Source: Gossypium raimondii (lineage: Eukaryota; Streptophyta; Magnoliopsida; Malvales; Malvaceae). From it: a stretch of 64,000 nt of DNA. The position numbers and the translations under genes were made by a program. The notes under the pieces are model-generated. The model did no database searches, was not told the DNA's origin, and was given only the letters and a program-made list of their open reading frames with translations. Where the stretch lies: contig NC_068569.1 in the NCBI RefSeq assembly GCF_025698545.1, positions 17,670,001-17,734,000 of the forward strand, given 5' to 3'. This document shows positions 40,520-52,004 of the stretch, piece by piece. The first letter of the stretch is position 1, and every line of letters starts with the position of its first letter.

Positions 40520-42276
40520 ATGGAAATAACAATGTTTAACATTGAGAAGTTCGATGGGTCACAAAATCTGTGGCAAGTTCGAATCATGACAAATCTAGTT
40601 CAGACCGGCTTGAAAAAAGGTCATTACCAGAAAAAAGCCTGAGAATCTAGATTAGACAGAATGGGAAACACTTGATGAAAATGCCCTATTTGCAACACAG
40701 TTGTGCCTCGCGAATAGGGTATTGCAGGAGGTATTGATGGAGAAAACTTCATCCGCCTTATGGAAAAGGTCAAAAACTCTTTATGCAACTAAATTTTTGG
40801 CTAACCGTTTAGTGTTGAAACAACGTCTATTTACGTTTCGCATGTACGAATAGGGGTGTGCAAAATTCGGTTAAAACCGAAAAAATTCGGTTAACCGACT
40901 GAATTCGGTTAATCAGTCGGTTAACCGAATATTTTCGGTCGGGGGTCGGTTAAGAGTTTTTAAATTTTCGGTTAACGGTTAAATCGGTTCGAAATCGGTC
41001 GGTTAATCAAAAAATTGATTAACCAATTTTGTAAGGTAATAGGCCTTAAATTAAGCCCACTAAGCCAGCCCAATATATTTTTTCTCCTCCAGGCTCCAAG
41101 CCCAAGAACTAAGCCCAAGAATAATTCATGTTTCATGTTTTCATGTTTCATACTGCATGTTTCATGTTTTCTTCTGTACATTATAGTGCACGCAAATTTA
41201 TAATGTAAATAGTGCATTATACTGCATGTTTCATGTTTCATGCAATACTGCATGTTTCATGTTTTCTTTCCCAAGTTTGTAATGTAAGTTTATTTATTTT
41301 TAAATAAAAATTTTATAAACAATCTGAACCCAAATTTATATCCACATCTTCTCTTGAGCAGCAGTAGGTGTCTTTCAAAATATGAATTAATTGTAAATTT
41401 ACTTTATGTGTTAAAGACTTATGTAATATTTTTAATTATGTAGTGATTCAAAGACTTATGTAATATTTTTAGTTATGTAGTAATTCAAAGACTTGTGTAA
41501 TTTTTTTAATTATATAGTGATCGGTCAAGTCGGTTAAATCGGTTAAGTCGGTTAAATCGGTTAATCGGTTAAATAGGTTAAATCGGTTAATTTTTAACCA
41601 AAAAAAATCATATGATTTTCGGTTAATTCGGTTAACCGACCGGTTTAACCGAAAAAAATTCGGTTCAGTTAATATTTTTTAAAAAAATTTCGGTTCGGTT
41701 AACGGTTAAAAAATTTTGGAGGTCGGTTAATTCGATTTTAACTAATTCGGGTCGGTTAACCGGTCGGTTAACCGAATGCACACCCCTATGTACGAAGGTG
41801 AGTTTCTTAGAGATCACATTAGTCAATTTATTAATCTTTTGAATGATTTAAAAAATATTGAGGTTAAGATTGACAATGAGGATTAGATTATGCTATTATT
41901 GTGCTCTTTATCCTCTTCATAAAAGTTTTTCAGAGAGACTCTGATTTATGATGGAGACAAACTCTCATTCGAGGATGTGAATGGTCATTTGTTGAGGAAA
42001 AACAAACTCGACAATGAGTTTGGCTCGGATCGCAAGGCAGATAAGCAAGCTTTCATTTTGGTATCATCAAAGAAGCGAGACAAAATGTGTCGCTATTGTA
42101 AAAAGTTAGGTCACATCAAAGCAGATTGTCATAAATTGTGAAATAAAAGGGCTGCTGAAAGTAACGAGGAAAATGTAGCTAGTGCTAATTTAGCCGACGA
42201 AAGTGGTGATGATTTATTGTTAGTGTCAACGAGCGATAGCTCCAAGCTTACGTCTGACTGGATCCTAGATTCGGAA
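40520..42276 (+). pseudogene. copia gag, interrupted by a hAT-like element
   Basis: Begins MEITMFNIEKFDGSQNLWQV, the plant copia gag start, with a TGA after about 40 codons and further stops. It resumes after the insertion at 41789 (MYEGEFLRDHISQFINLL), continues through KLSFEDVNGHLLRKNK, and reaches a CCHC zinc knuckle CRYCKKLGHIKADC at 42090-42131 and the WILDS motif at 42259-42273. Not translatable as one protein. Confidence 0.85.
40851..41788. mobile_element. hAT-type non-autonomous element, 938 bp
   Basis: Ends TAGGGGTGTGCA at both sides as inverted repeats, flanked by perfect 8-base target duplications TGTACGAA (40843-40850 and 41789-41796), the hAT hallmark. Outer arms (about 40851-41005 and 41520-41788) are packed with CGGTTAA/TTAACCG motifs. 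The middle (about 41120-41280) has CATGTTTCATGTTTTC sub-repeats. No transposase. It lies inside copia gag, so it is younger than the copia insertion. Confidence 0.92.
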
Positions 42277-42757
42277 TATAACACCCCTTACCCAATACTG
42301 TTTCCGGAGTCGAGTATGAGGCGTTACTTGACTTAACTTAAAAGTTCGGGGAATAAAAATTTACTTTCAAATTTAATTTCATCATTCATAATAAAGTTGT
42401 CCACCTGCGCACCAGTCACTAAAATAATTATAATTCAAGCTACAAAACTCGAAATTTAGATCCGTAAATTTTCCCTAAAACTAGACTCATATATCTATTC
42501 ACCATAAATTTTTCAGAATTTTTGGTTTAGCCAATTAGTACATTTTATTAGTTGAAGTCTCCCCTGTTTCTCTGAACGACTATCCTGACCACTCATCACT
42601 AAAATTTAATTATCTCTTATTACAGACTTAATATGGTGCTTAAACTTATTTCTACTGAAAATAGACTCATTAAGGAATCTATACATATAAATTATAACTC
42701 ATAATTCCTTCTGTAAAATTTTTAATGAATTTCTAAAGTCAGAAAAGGGGACTTCAA
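42277..42757 (-). repeat. inverted LTR 3' segment at the left end of the gypsy element
   Basis: Begins TATAACACCCCTTACCCAAT, the reverse complement of the LTR end at 43032. The first about 282 bases are inverse to 42751-43032; the remainder is inverse to LTR sequence near 51025-51227 in the right copy. It switches to forward LTR at a shared ACTTCAA (about 42751-42757). The two arms could fold into a long hairpin with a loop of about 190 bases. Confidence 0.88.
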
Positions 42758-43032
42758 CTAATAAACTGTACTAATTGGCTGAAACAAAAATTCTGAAAAT
42801 TTTATGGTGAATAGATATATGAGTCTAGTTTTAGGGAAAATTTACGGATCTAAATTTTGAGTTTTGTAGCTTGAATTATAATTATTTTAGTGACTGCTGC
42901 GCAGGTGGACAGCTTTATTATGAATGATGAAATTAAATTTGAAAGTAAATTTTTATGCCCCGAACTTTTAAGTTAAGTCAAGTAACGCATCATACTCGAC
43001 TCCGGAAATGATATTGGGTAAGGGGTGTTATA
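42751..43032 (+). repeat. 5' LTR remnant of the gypsy element
   Basis: Only the last about 282 bases of the LTR remain in forward orientation, from ACTTCAACTAATAAACTG to GGGGTGTTATA. The promoter-bearing part of the 5' LTR is absent here. Confidence 0.88.
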
Positions 43033-43038
43033 TTTTAT

Positions 43039-43050
43039 TGGTATCAGAGC
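43039..43050 (+). other. primer binding site of the gypsy element
   Basis: TGGTATCAGAGC, complementary to initiator tRNA-Met, six bases after the end of the LTR remnant. Confidence 0.85.
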
Positions 43051-43186
43051 CCGGTTTAGCCGGTTCTCGGAATATGTGTGAAGTGTAAAGTGTTTAGAAA
43101 TACATGCCATATAAATCTGTGATAGTGTGATGTGTATGATCGGATCTAATCTTTGTTATTTTTATAGATATTCTTCAATTATAAAG

Positions 43187-44251
43187 ATGTCAGATATATC
43201 TGAACGTACTGAGCAAGAAGAAGTCAACAGTAGAATACAAAATTCTAAACAAAGAACAATCAGTGATGTTCCGATTTCCCAAATGCGAGAGCAAGAACTA
43301 AAGAATATGATTTATGGGATTATGAATTAGTGGTATACTGAAATGAGGCAAGAAAGAAATCAGGCTGAACCACCTCCTCCCCCTACTGCTCCATCGATGG
43401 TACCCCCGGTTGCTCCTCCACCTCCTACAACGACTGAATCCAGTAAGCGTTCTCCATTGGAAAGGCTTAGAAAATTTGGAGCAGAAGAATTTCGGGGAAG
43501 GACTGATGATGATCCCGTCAAAGCTGAATATTGGTTACAGAGTTTGATAAGAATTTTTAAAGAAATGGCTTGCTCACCAGATGATTATTTGAGATGTGCT
43601 GTGTCTCTGTTGAAAGAAGAAGCTTATAGTTGGTGGGAGACGATTGAGGCTGTGGTTCCGGCAGAAAAAATTTCTTGGGAATTTTTCCAAAATGAATTTA
43701 AGAAGAAATATGTGGGCAGACGGTATTTGGATAAAAAGAAAAGGGAATTTCTTGACCTACGGCAGGGAAATAAATCAGTAGCTGAATACGAAAGAGAATT
43801 TGTCTACCTCAGCAAATATGCCCGAGACATTGTACCTACTGAAGAAGAAATGTGTATCAGGTTTGAAGAAGGGTTAAATGATGAAATTAGAAGGATGATT
43901 GGGGGTAATGAAATACGAGAGTTCGTTGTTCTATCAGACCGTGCTCAAAAGCTCGAAGAAGTATACAACAGAAAAATGCAGCGGGATCGGAAAAGTAAAG
44001 AGTCATTCAAAAGAAGTGCTTCTAAGTCATTTTCAGATTTTCCAGTGAAGAAATCTAGAGAAGAAATTAGTCGAACTACATCAGTGATGGGAAGATCGGG
44101 TAGAGATAGACCAAGACAATCTGATTTTAGGGTATTTGACAGACCTGCAGCAAGTGTGAGCAGTGTTCAGAATGCTCCTAGGCCTAAATGTCAATATTGT
44201 GGAAGATATCATTTCAGAGAATGCAGGACTAAGATGGGGGGCTTGTTATAA
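43187..44251 (+). pseudogene. gypsy gag
   Basis: Starts MSDISERTEQEEVNS. A TAG at 43328-43330 interrupts the frame, which then continues MRQERNQAEPPPPP, a proline-rich linker, and the retrotransposon gag domain (FRGRTDDDPVKAEYWLQSL, YSWWETIEAV, FFQNEFKKKYVG, FLDLRQGNKSVAEYEREF). A C-x2-C knuckle follows (CQYCGRYHFRECR). One extra G in the G6 run near 44233-44238 shifts the frame so the product ends at 44251. The second knuckle Cys is also changed (KYGA where KCGA is expected). Confidence 0.88.
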
Positions 44252-47200
44252 ATATGGGGCTACTGATCATCTTATTCGAGATTGTCCCCGGCTGTAAAAA
44301 GATGAAGTGGAACAGAAGGAAATACAGAGAACCATTCCCCAAAGAAGTAGACGTTCGGGCCAGAGCAGTGCTACAGGGACTACCCGTTCGGGCACGAGGG
44401 AATCAGTTAGTCGATCAGAGAATAGAGGACCAGCACGTACCTACGCCATTCGAGCAAGGGAAGAGGCTACTGCTCCTGATGTAATTGCTGGTACTTTCTA
44501 TCTTTATGATGTTATTGTTTATGCGTTGATAGACCCTGGGTCTACTCATTCATATATTTGCACTATGTTAGCATCTGAAAAGAATTTATCTGTTGAGTCC
44601 ACTGAATTTGATATACAAGTCACAAATCCATTAGGTCATAGTGTTATGGTTAATTTGATATGTCGTAATTGTCCACTGAAAGTGGAAGGCTATGAATTTC
44701 CCGCTAATTTGATGTTGTTACCCTTCCGTGAATTTGACATTATTCTGGGGATAGACTGGTTAATGAGACATGATGCGGTAGTGAATTGTCGTGATAAGCA
44801 AATCAGTTTGAAATGTCAAACAGGAGATGTAATTTCAGTTGGGTCAGAAAATATGGGTGATACAGTCAGAATTATTTCAGCTATCTCTGCTCAGAGATTA
44901 TTACGCAAAGGTAATGAAGCATTCTTGGCCTATATCCTAGATACTCGGGGTTCTGAATTAAAGCTCGAACAAGTGCTAGTGGTGAATGAATTTCCTAATG
45001 TGTTCCCTGAAGAGTTACCCGGTCTACCACCTGATAGAGAAGTTGAATTTGTAATTGATGTGATCCCCGGAACAACTCCTATATCAATGACACCGTACAG
45101 AATGGCTCCAACCGAGTTAAAAGAATTGAAGACGCAATTGCAGGAGTTATTAGATAAAGGGTTCATCAGACCGAGTATGTCGCCTTGGGGTGCACCTGTC
45201 TTGTTTGAGAAAAAGAAAGACAGTTCTTTAAGACTGTGTATAGATTACAGGCAACTGAACAAGGTAACGGTAAAGAATAAATATCCTTTGCCTCGTATTG
45301 ATGATCTGTTTGATCAATTGAAATGTGCTGCAGTATTTTCTAAGATAGATCTTCGATCCGGGTATTATCAGTTGAAAGTTAAAGAGTGTGATGTGCCGAA
45401 AACTGCCTTTCGAACTCGATATGGTCATTATGAATTTTTGGTGATGCCATTTGGTTTAACCAATGCCCCTGCTGCTTTTATGGATTTGATGAATAGAATT
45501 TTTCAGTCATATTTGGATAGATTTATGGTTGTGTTCATTAATGATATATTGATTTATTCAAAGACAGAGTCCGAACATGTACAACATCTAAGGATTGTAC
45601 TACAGACTTTGCGGGAGAAACAGTTGTATGCCAAATTCAGCAAATGTGAATTTTGGCTCCATGAAGTTGCGTTTTTGGGTCATATTGTATCAGCTGATGG
45701 AATAAGAGTGGATCAAAGTAAGGTAGCGGCAGTGGTAAATTGGAAAGTTTCGAAGAATGTTACTGAAGTGCGGAGTTTTCTAGGATTGGCAGGTTATTAT
45801 CGCCGATTTGTCAAAGATTTTTCAATAATTACCTTACCGTTGACTCGATTACTACAAAAGAATGTTGAATTTATGTGGTTAGATGAATGTCAGCGGAGTT
45901 TCGATCAGTTGAAAAAGATGTTGACAGAGGCTCAAGTGTTGACTCAACCAGAATCGGGTGTACCGTTTGTAGTATATAGTGATGCGTCTCTGAATGGGTT
46001 GGGCTGTGTACTTATGCAGTCAGGCAAAGTGGTGGCATATGCTTCTCGGCAATTGAAACCGCACGAGAAAAATTATCCTATACATGATTTGGAATTGGCA
46101 GCGATCGTGTTTGCTTTAAAGATATGGAGACACTACTTATATGGTGAGAAATGTTATGTGTATACTGATCATAAAAGCTTGAAGTATTTAATGACTCAGA
46201 AAGAGTTAAATTTAAGACAGAGACGATGGTTAGAGTTGCTGAAAGATTATGATCTTGTTATTGACTATCACCCAAGGAAAAGCAAATGTCGTAGCAGATG
46301 CACTTAGTCGGAAATCATCATTATTTGCACTACGGGCATTGAATGCTCATTTATCTATTAATGAGGATGGTTCTGTACTAGCAGAATTAAAGGCTAAACC
46401 TGTGTTCTTTCAACGGATTCGGGAGTTACAGGATGATGACCCAAAATTGATGATAAAACGACAGATGGTTCAAGATAAGTTAAGTTCAGAATACTCCATT
46501 GATGAAAATGGTATGTTATATTATCGTAATAGAATATGTGTTCCGAATAACTTAGACTTGAAAAATGATATTTTATCAGAGGCTCACGATAGTATGTGTT
46601 CTATTCACCGGGTAGTACAAAATGTATTGTGATTTGAAGAAAATGTATTGGTGGCACGGAATGAAGCGGAAATCTGTGAGTATGTAGCAAGATGTTTGAT
46701 TTGTCAACGGTGAAAGTGAGCATCAAGTGCGACGAGGTTGTTCTGACCCATTATGATTCCAGAGTGGAAATGGGAACATGTCACAATGGATTTTGTATCT
46801 GGATTACCAGTAACTCCGAAGAAGAAAGATTCGATATGGGTGATTGTTGATCGGTTAACTAAGTCGGCACATTTTATTCCGTCGAAGCGATTATCGACTT
46901 GAAAAGTTAAGCGGAGTTATATGTGTCGAGATAGTGAGGTTACATGGGTCTCGATATCTATTATTTCGGATCGAGATCCGAGATTTACCTCGAGATTTTG
47001 GAGTAAATTACAGGAAGCTTTGGACACCAAATTAAATTTTAGCACAGCTTTTCATCCCCAGACAGACGGGCAGTCAGAGCGAGTGATTCAGATCCTAGAA
47101 GATATGTTAAGGTGTTGTGTACTTGAGTTCGGCGGTAGCTGGGAAAGGTATTTACCTTTAGTCGAATTTGCTTATAATAATAGTTATCAAACTAGTATTA

Positions 47201-47871
47201 AAATGGCACCATTTGAAGCTCTGTATGGAAGAAAATGTAGAACTCCATTATATTGGTCTGAATTAAGTGAATCGAAATTAGTGGGAGTGGACCTGATTCG
47301 GGAAACTGAAGAAAAAGTTCGTATTATTCGAGATTGTTTAAAAGCTGCCTTCGATCGGCAAAAATCATATGCAGATTTGAAGAGAAGGGATATAGAGTTT
47401 AATGTGGGTGATCGTGTATTTTTGAAAGTGTCACCGTGGAAGAAAGTTTTGCGGTTCGGCAAAAAGGGAAAACTCAGCCCACGATTTATCAGACCGTATG
47501 AAATCATTGAAAGAATCAGTCCGGTAGCCTATAGATTGGCTTTGCCCCCGGAACTTGAAAAGATTCATAATGTATTTCATGTGTCTATGTTGAGACGGTA
47601 CAGATCAGATCCATCACATGTAATTCCTCATACAGAAATAGAGCTCCAACCTGACATGACTTATTCAGAGGAACTGGTGAAAATTTTAGCTCGGGAGGTT
47701 AAAGAATTGAGGAATAAACGTGTACCACTAGTTAAGGTATTATGGAATCGACATGGATCTAAGGAGGCAACCTGGGAGATGGAGGAATTGATGAGATTTC
47801 AGTATCCGAATTTATTTACAGGTACGAAATTTCGGGGACGAAATTTCTTAAAAAAGGGGGGAGAGTTGTAA
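44252..47871 (+). pseudogene. gypsy pol: protease, RT, RNase H, integrase, chromodomain-like end
   Basis: Order protease ([12 protein letters not shown] near 44520), reverse transcriptase (45070-45700; [40 protein letters not shown]), RNase H ([22 protein letters not shown]), integrase (TMDFVSGLP, SIISDRDPRFTSRFWSKLQ, AFHPQTDGQSERVIQ) and a chromodomain-like tail (VKVLWNRHGSKEATWE), a Tekay/Del-type chromovirus layout. Damage: TAA at 44295-44297; the RT active site reads FINDILIYS because codon 45540-45542 is AAT (Asn) where FIDD is expected, losing a catalytic Asp; an extra A near 46270 shifts the frame at YHP; and stops or gaps at 46630-46920 remove the H2C2 zinc region. The last frame, 46921-47871, ends with a TAA that overlaps the first bases of the 3' LTR. 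Confidence 0.92.
47850..47865 (+). other. polypurine tract of the gypsy element
   Basis: AAAAAAGGGGGGAGAG, a pure purine run immediately before the 3' LTR start TGTAATGG at 47867; plus-strand primer in LTR retrotransposons. Confidence 0.85.
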
Positions 47872-49179
47872 TGGCCTGAATTTTCAGTGGTGTCAGAATG
47901 ATGATTCGAGATCACTAAATCTGACAAATGAGTAGAAAATATTATTAATTTAGTGAGAATAAGTAAATGAGAAGTTAGGAAAATTTTTGAAATAGTGAAT
48001 AGTGTACTAGGAATAAATATTGAAATAATTAAAATAAAAAACGAGGTATCGAGACCTCAAAGATTTTAAACCGAGCCGTAAGTATTTTTAGAAATATTCA
48101 TAGAGTGTCATTGAGTTGGTATTAAAGTTTCGCTAGAAAATTTTAACGTTTGGATAGTTAATTAACTAAAAAAGACTAAATTGGAAATAGTGTAAAATGT
48201 GTTAAATTGTGATTAAATAGCTTAGGTGACTAATAAGGAGGGATTTAAAAGGCAATTAGGCCTAAAGTTTGTGGGCTGGACGGTTGGGCAAGAAAAATCA
48301 GCAGAAAGTAAGGGGAAATAAGGGCAAAATTGGAAATTTTACAAATTAAATATATAAAACAAAGATAAAAGTGAAAAATCTAGAGATCTCTTCAAAAATT
48401 ATCAGAAAAAATGCCATAGGAAGTCTGAAACAAGCTGGTTTCTCATATTTTTATATCATGTAAGCTCAATTCTTGCTTTTTCTTTGTAATTTTTCATGTT
48501 TTGTGACTTTTACAACTAGGTCCAACTATTGAATTCATTAGTTTTGATTCTATGAATGATTTTGAAAGTTACCATGAGTGAGTTATGGAATTTTATGATG
48601 AATTATCATATAATTAAAGCTTTAATTTTATTATATGATGATTTTATTAAGAAATTTTGGTAGAAATTGATTTTAGGGACCTAATTGTGAAAAAGTTTGG
48701 AGTTAGGGTTTGGTGTTGCGGTTTTGATTATGAAAGGCTATGTAGTAGTCTAAAATAGTTGGAAAAGGTGTTAATTGAGAAAAAATAGATCAATTGAGGG
48801 GTTAATTGAGTAGGGACTAAATTGTAAAAACTGTAAAGTTTGGGGTAAAAGTGTAATTTCGAAAATTTAAGGGCATAAATTGTGAAATGAATTAGAATAG
48901 AATTATATGCTGATGAATGAATAAATTTGTATTTTATATCGAGAACCCGAAGCAAGCCGAGGAAAAGAAAAAGTAGTTGATTAGTCCCTGAACTTTTACA
49001 AATTCAACAAATCGACCCAGGTAAGTTCATATGGCTGAAATTTAATGATTAAATGTTAATTTCATGAATTATATAATGTATGATGAAATATATTTAGTGT
49101 TGAAAAGAGAGTAAAATAAAATGCGAAAATCGAATAAATGATCAAATTAAGCGGAACACTGAATTTGAGTACTTCTGAT

Positions 49180-49440
49180 CAAGAGATAAAGCGATAAGTG
49201 GTAGCTTTAGCTACACTTATCTGATCAAGTGAAAAAGTGATAAGTGCTACACTTATCTGATCAAGAGACAAAGTGATAAGTGGTAGCTTTAGCTACACTT
49301 ATCTGATCAAGTGAAAAAGTGATAAGTGTTATACTTATCTGATCAAGTGAAAAAGTGATAAGTGCTATACTTATCTGATCAAGTGACAAAGTGATAAATG
49401 GTAGTTTAGCTACACTTATCTGATCAGGGACAAATGATAA
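49180..49440 (+). repeat. hairpin-forming minisatellite, copy 1
   Basis: Tandem units of about 40-48 bases built from CTGATCAAG(T/A)GA, AAGTGATAAGTG and CACTTATCTGATC. GATAAGTG and CACTTATC are inverse to each other, as are GTAGCT and AGCTAC, so each unit can fold into a stem-loop. The same block recurs at 49909-50170 as part of the 729-bp duplication. Confidence 0.85.
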
Positions 49441-49908
49441 GTGATCATACGTAAAACCATAGTTATACTATGGCAAAGTGAAAGTGAAGTACTCAATTTT
49501 CCGTGACCGTTCCTTAATTTTGATCAAGGATGGTAAGTGACGAATGGGCACAAAGGAATTATGGTAAAAGAATAAGTAGTAGTGAGTTTATATCAAGGAA
49601 CTCACCAAAGATTGTGGTTGACAGGTAAATTTAGTAATGGTGTATATTGTATAAGTTGTATTTTATATCGAGAACCCGAAGCAAGCCGAGGAAAAGAAAA
49701 AGTAGTTGATTAGTCCCTGAACTTTTACAAATTCAACAAATCGACCCAGGTAAGTTCATATGGCTGAAATTTAATGATTAAATGTTAATTTCATGAATTA
49801 TATAATGTATGATGAAATGTATTTAGTGTTGAAAAGAGAGTAAAATAAAATGCAAAAATCGAATAAATGATCAAATTAAGCGGAACACCGGATTTGAGTA
49901 CTTCTGAT

Positions 49909-50170
49909 CAAGAGATAAAGCGATAAGTGGTAGCTTTAGCTACACTTATCTGATCAAGTGAAAAAGTGATAAGTGCTACACTTATCTGATCAAGAGACAA
50001 AATGATAAGTGGTAGCTTTAGCTACACTTATCTGATCAAGTGAAAAAGTGATAAGTGTTATACTTATCTGATCAAGTGAAAAAGTGATAAGTGCTATACT
50101 TATCTGATCAAGTGACAAAGTGATAAATGGTAGTTTAGCTACACTTATCTGATCAGGGACAAATGATAAG
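49909..50170 (+). repeat. hairpin-forming minisatellite, copy 2
   Basis: Second copy of the GATAAGTG / CACTTATC block, with the same unit order as copy 1 and single-base differences (for example AAATGATAAGTGG where copy 1 has AAGTGATAAGTGG). Confidence 0.85.
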
Positions 50171-51510
50171 TGATCATACGTAAGACCATAGTTATACTAT
50201 GGCAAAGTGAAAGTGAAGTACTCAATTTTCCGTGACCGTTCCTTAATTTTGATCAAGGATGGTAAGTGACGAATGGGCACAAAGGAATTATGGTAAAAGA
50301 ATAAGTAGTAGTGAGTTTATACCAAGGAACTCACCAAAGATTGTGGTTGACAGGTAAATTTAGTAATGGTGTATATTGTATAAGTGTACAAGTGTTTGGT
50401 AAGATTTATGTTTTATGCCTATGAACTTACTAAGCTTTTCTATAAGCTTACATGTGTATGTTTATTGTTTTTGTAGATTAACGTACTTATACATTCGGAG
50501 GATCGGATCTACATCAAGAATCACACTATCCAGATATACTCCGGTAGATTATGTTAAGCAACTTTTTGGATTTATATGGCATGTATAGGAAATTGAAGTA
50601 AAAAGTAATAGAATGAATGACTAAGTATGCAAAGTAAATTTGAATGTTATGGTTATGTTAGACATCGAAATATATACATGTTTTAGTTTGAAATGGTTGA
50701 TTGGTTGAACTTCATTAGTATTTAAATGAAGTAGATGAAATACTGGAATTGGTTATGATTTAAAATTTGCAGGGAAGGTTAGACAATTATAAAGGGGTTA
50801 TATTGAATTTTTTTAAAAAAAAAATTGCAATGGAGCAGTTCTTGGACAGCAGCATTGATGTAAATTTGAAAAATCACCAAAAATAGTGGAAATAGAATTA
50901 GAAGTTGAGTGAGATATGGAATTAAAGCTGAAAGAGTTTACTTTCACATAAAAGAAGTGGAGTAAGCAAAAGAATTATATACTTTTAGATATTTGAATTT
51001 TAGTGAAACAGGGCAAGAATGTTTTTGAAGTCCCCTGTTCTGAGTTTAGAAATTCATTAAAAATTTTACAGAAGGAATTATGAGTTATAATTTATATTTA
51101 TATATTTATTAATGAGTCTATTTTCAGTAGAAATAAGTTTAAGCACCATATTAAGTCTGTAATAAGAGATAATTAAATTTTAGTGATGAGTGGTCAGGAT
51201 AGTCGTTCAGAGAAACAGGGGAGACTTCAACTAATAAACTGTACTGATTGGCTAAACCAAAAATTCTGAAAAATTTATGGTGAATAGATATATGAGTCTA
51301 GTTTTAGGGAAAATTTACGGATCTAAATTTTGAGTTTTGTAGCTTGAATTATAATTATTTTAGTGACTACTGCGCAAGTGGACAGCTTTATTATGAATGA
51401 TGAAATTAAATATAAAACAAAGATAAAAGTGAAAAATCTAGAGATCTCTTCAAAAATTATCAGCAAAAATGCCATAGGAAGTCTGAAACAAGCTGGTTTC
51501 TCATATTTTT

Positions 51511-51999
51511 ATATATTTAATTTGTAAAATTTCCAATTTTGCCCTTATTTCCCCTTACTTTCTGCTGATTTTTCTTGCCCAACCGTCCAGCCCACAAACT
51601 TTAGGCCTAATTCCCTTTTAAATCCCTCCTTATTAGTCACCTAAGCTATTTAATCACAATTTAACACATTTTACACTGTTTCTAATTTAGTCCTTTTTAG
51701 TTAATTAACTATCCAAACGTTAAAATTTTCTAACGAAACTTTAATACCAACTCAATGACACTCTATGAATATTTCTAAAAATACTTATGGCTCGGTTTAA
51801 AATCTTTGAGGTCTCGATACCTCGTTTTTTATTTTAATTATTTCAATATTTATTCCTAGTACACTATTCACTATTTCAAAAATTTTCCTAACTTCTCATT
51901 TACTTATTCCCACTAAATTAATAATATTTTCTACTCATTTGTCAGATTTAGTGATCCCGAATCATCATTCTGACACCACTGAAAATTCAGGCCATTACA
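51511..51999 (-). repeat. inverted LTR 5' segment at the right end of the gypsy element
   Basis: 489 bases, the reverse complement of 47867-48355 with few differences, ending GGCCATTACA next to the CGGAA target duplication. The join to the forward piece before it is at TTTTATAT / ATATATTTAA, a short AT microhomology. Confidence 0.9.
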
Positions 52000-52004
52000 C
52001 GGAA

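Larger units (their letters stand above)
48927..50384 (+). repeat. 729-bp tandem duplication inside the LTR
   Basis: Units 48927-49655 and 49656-50384, both starting TTGTATTTTATATCGAGAAC and ending GTATATTGTATAAG, equal in length and nearly identical (a handful of substitutions, such as TATCAAGG / TACCAAGG). Each unit contains a minisatellite block, 49180-49440 and 49909-50170. Confidence 0.93.
47867..51410 (+). repeat. 3' LTR of the gypsy element (end replaced)
   Basis: Begins TGTAATGGCCTGAATTTTCA. It runs about 3.5 kb, including a 729-bp tandem duplication at 48927-50384, to GAAATTAAAT near 51408. The last about 112 bases seen in the left copy (ending GGGGTGTTATA) are missing. Instead there is a forward repeat of 48353-48461 (at about 51411-51515), then the inverted 5' part. 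The length of the intact LTR is inferred from the two partial copies. Confidence 0.8.
42277..51999 (+). mobile_element. Ty3/gypsy element with inverted LTR termini
   Basis: 9,723 bp between 5-base target duplications CGGAA (42272-42276 and 52000-52004). The body reads on the plus strand: primer site 43039-43050, gag, protease, reverse transcriptase, RNase H, integrase, polypurine tract 47850-47865, then 3' LTR from 47867. Both outer ends are inverted: 42277-42757 is the reverse complement of the LTR 3' end and 51511-51999 is the reverse complement of the LTR 5' end. The insertion footprint is therefore that of a minus-oriented element while the body is plus-oriented. Junctions show short microhomologies. 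The coding regions carry several stops and frameshifts, so the element is dead. Confidence 0.9.

Noticed and set aside
41015..41253. Open frames with CFMFSCFILHVSCF-type repeats
   Set aside because: They come from CATGTTTCATG sub-repeats inside the hAT-like element, not from a gene.
42277..43032. Independent MITE formed by the inverted arms at the left end of the gypsy element
   Set aside because: Both arms match the gypsy LTR, no target duplication flanks 42277-43032 alone, and the CGGAA duplication pairs with position 52000.
49180..50170. CRISPR-like array of spaced repeats
   Set aside because: It is a plant LTR minisatellite with contiguous units and no unique spacers; CRISPR is not expected in a plant nuclear genome.
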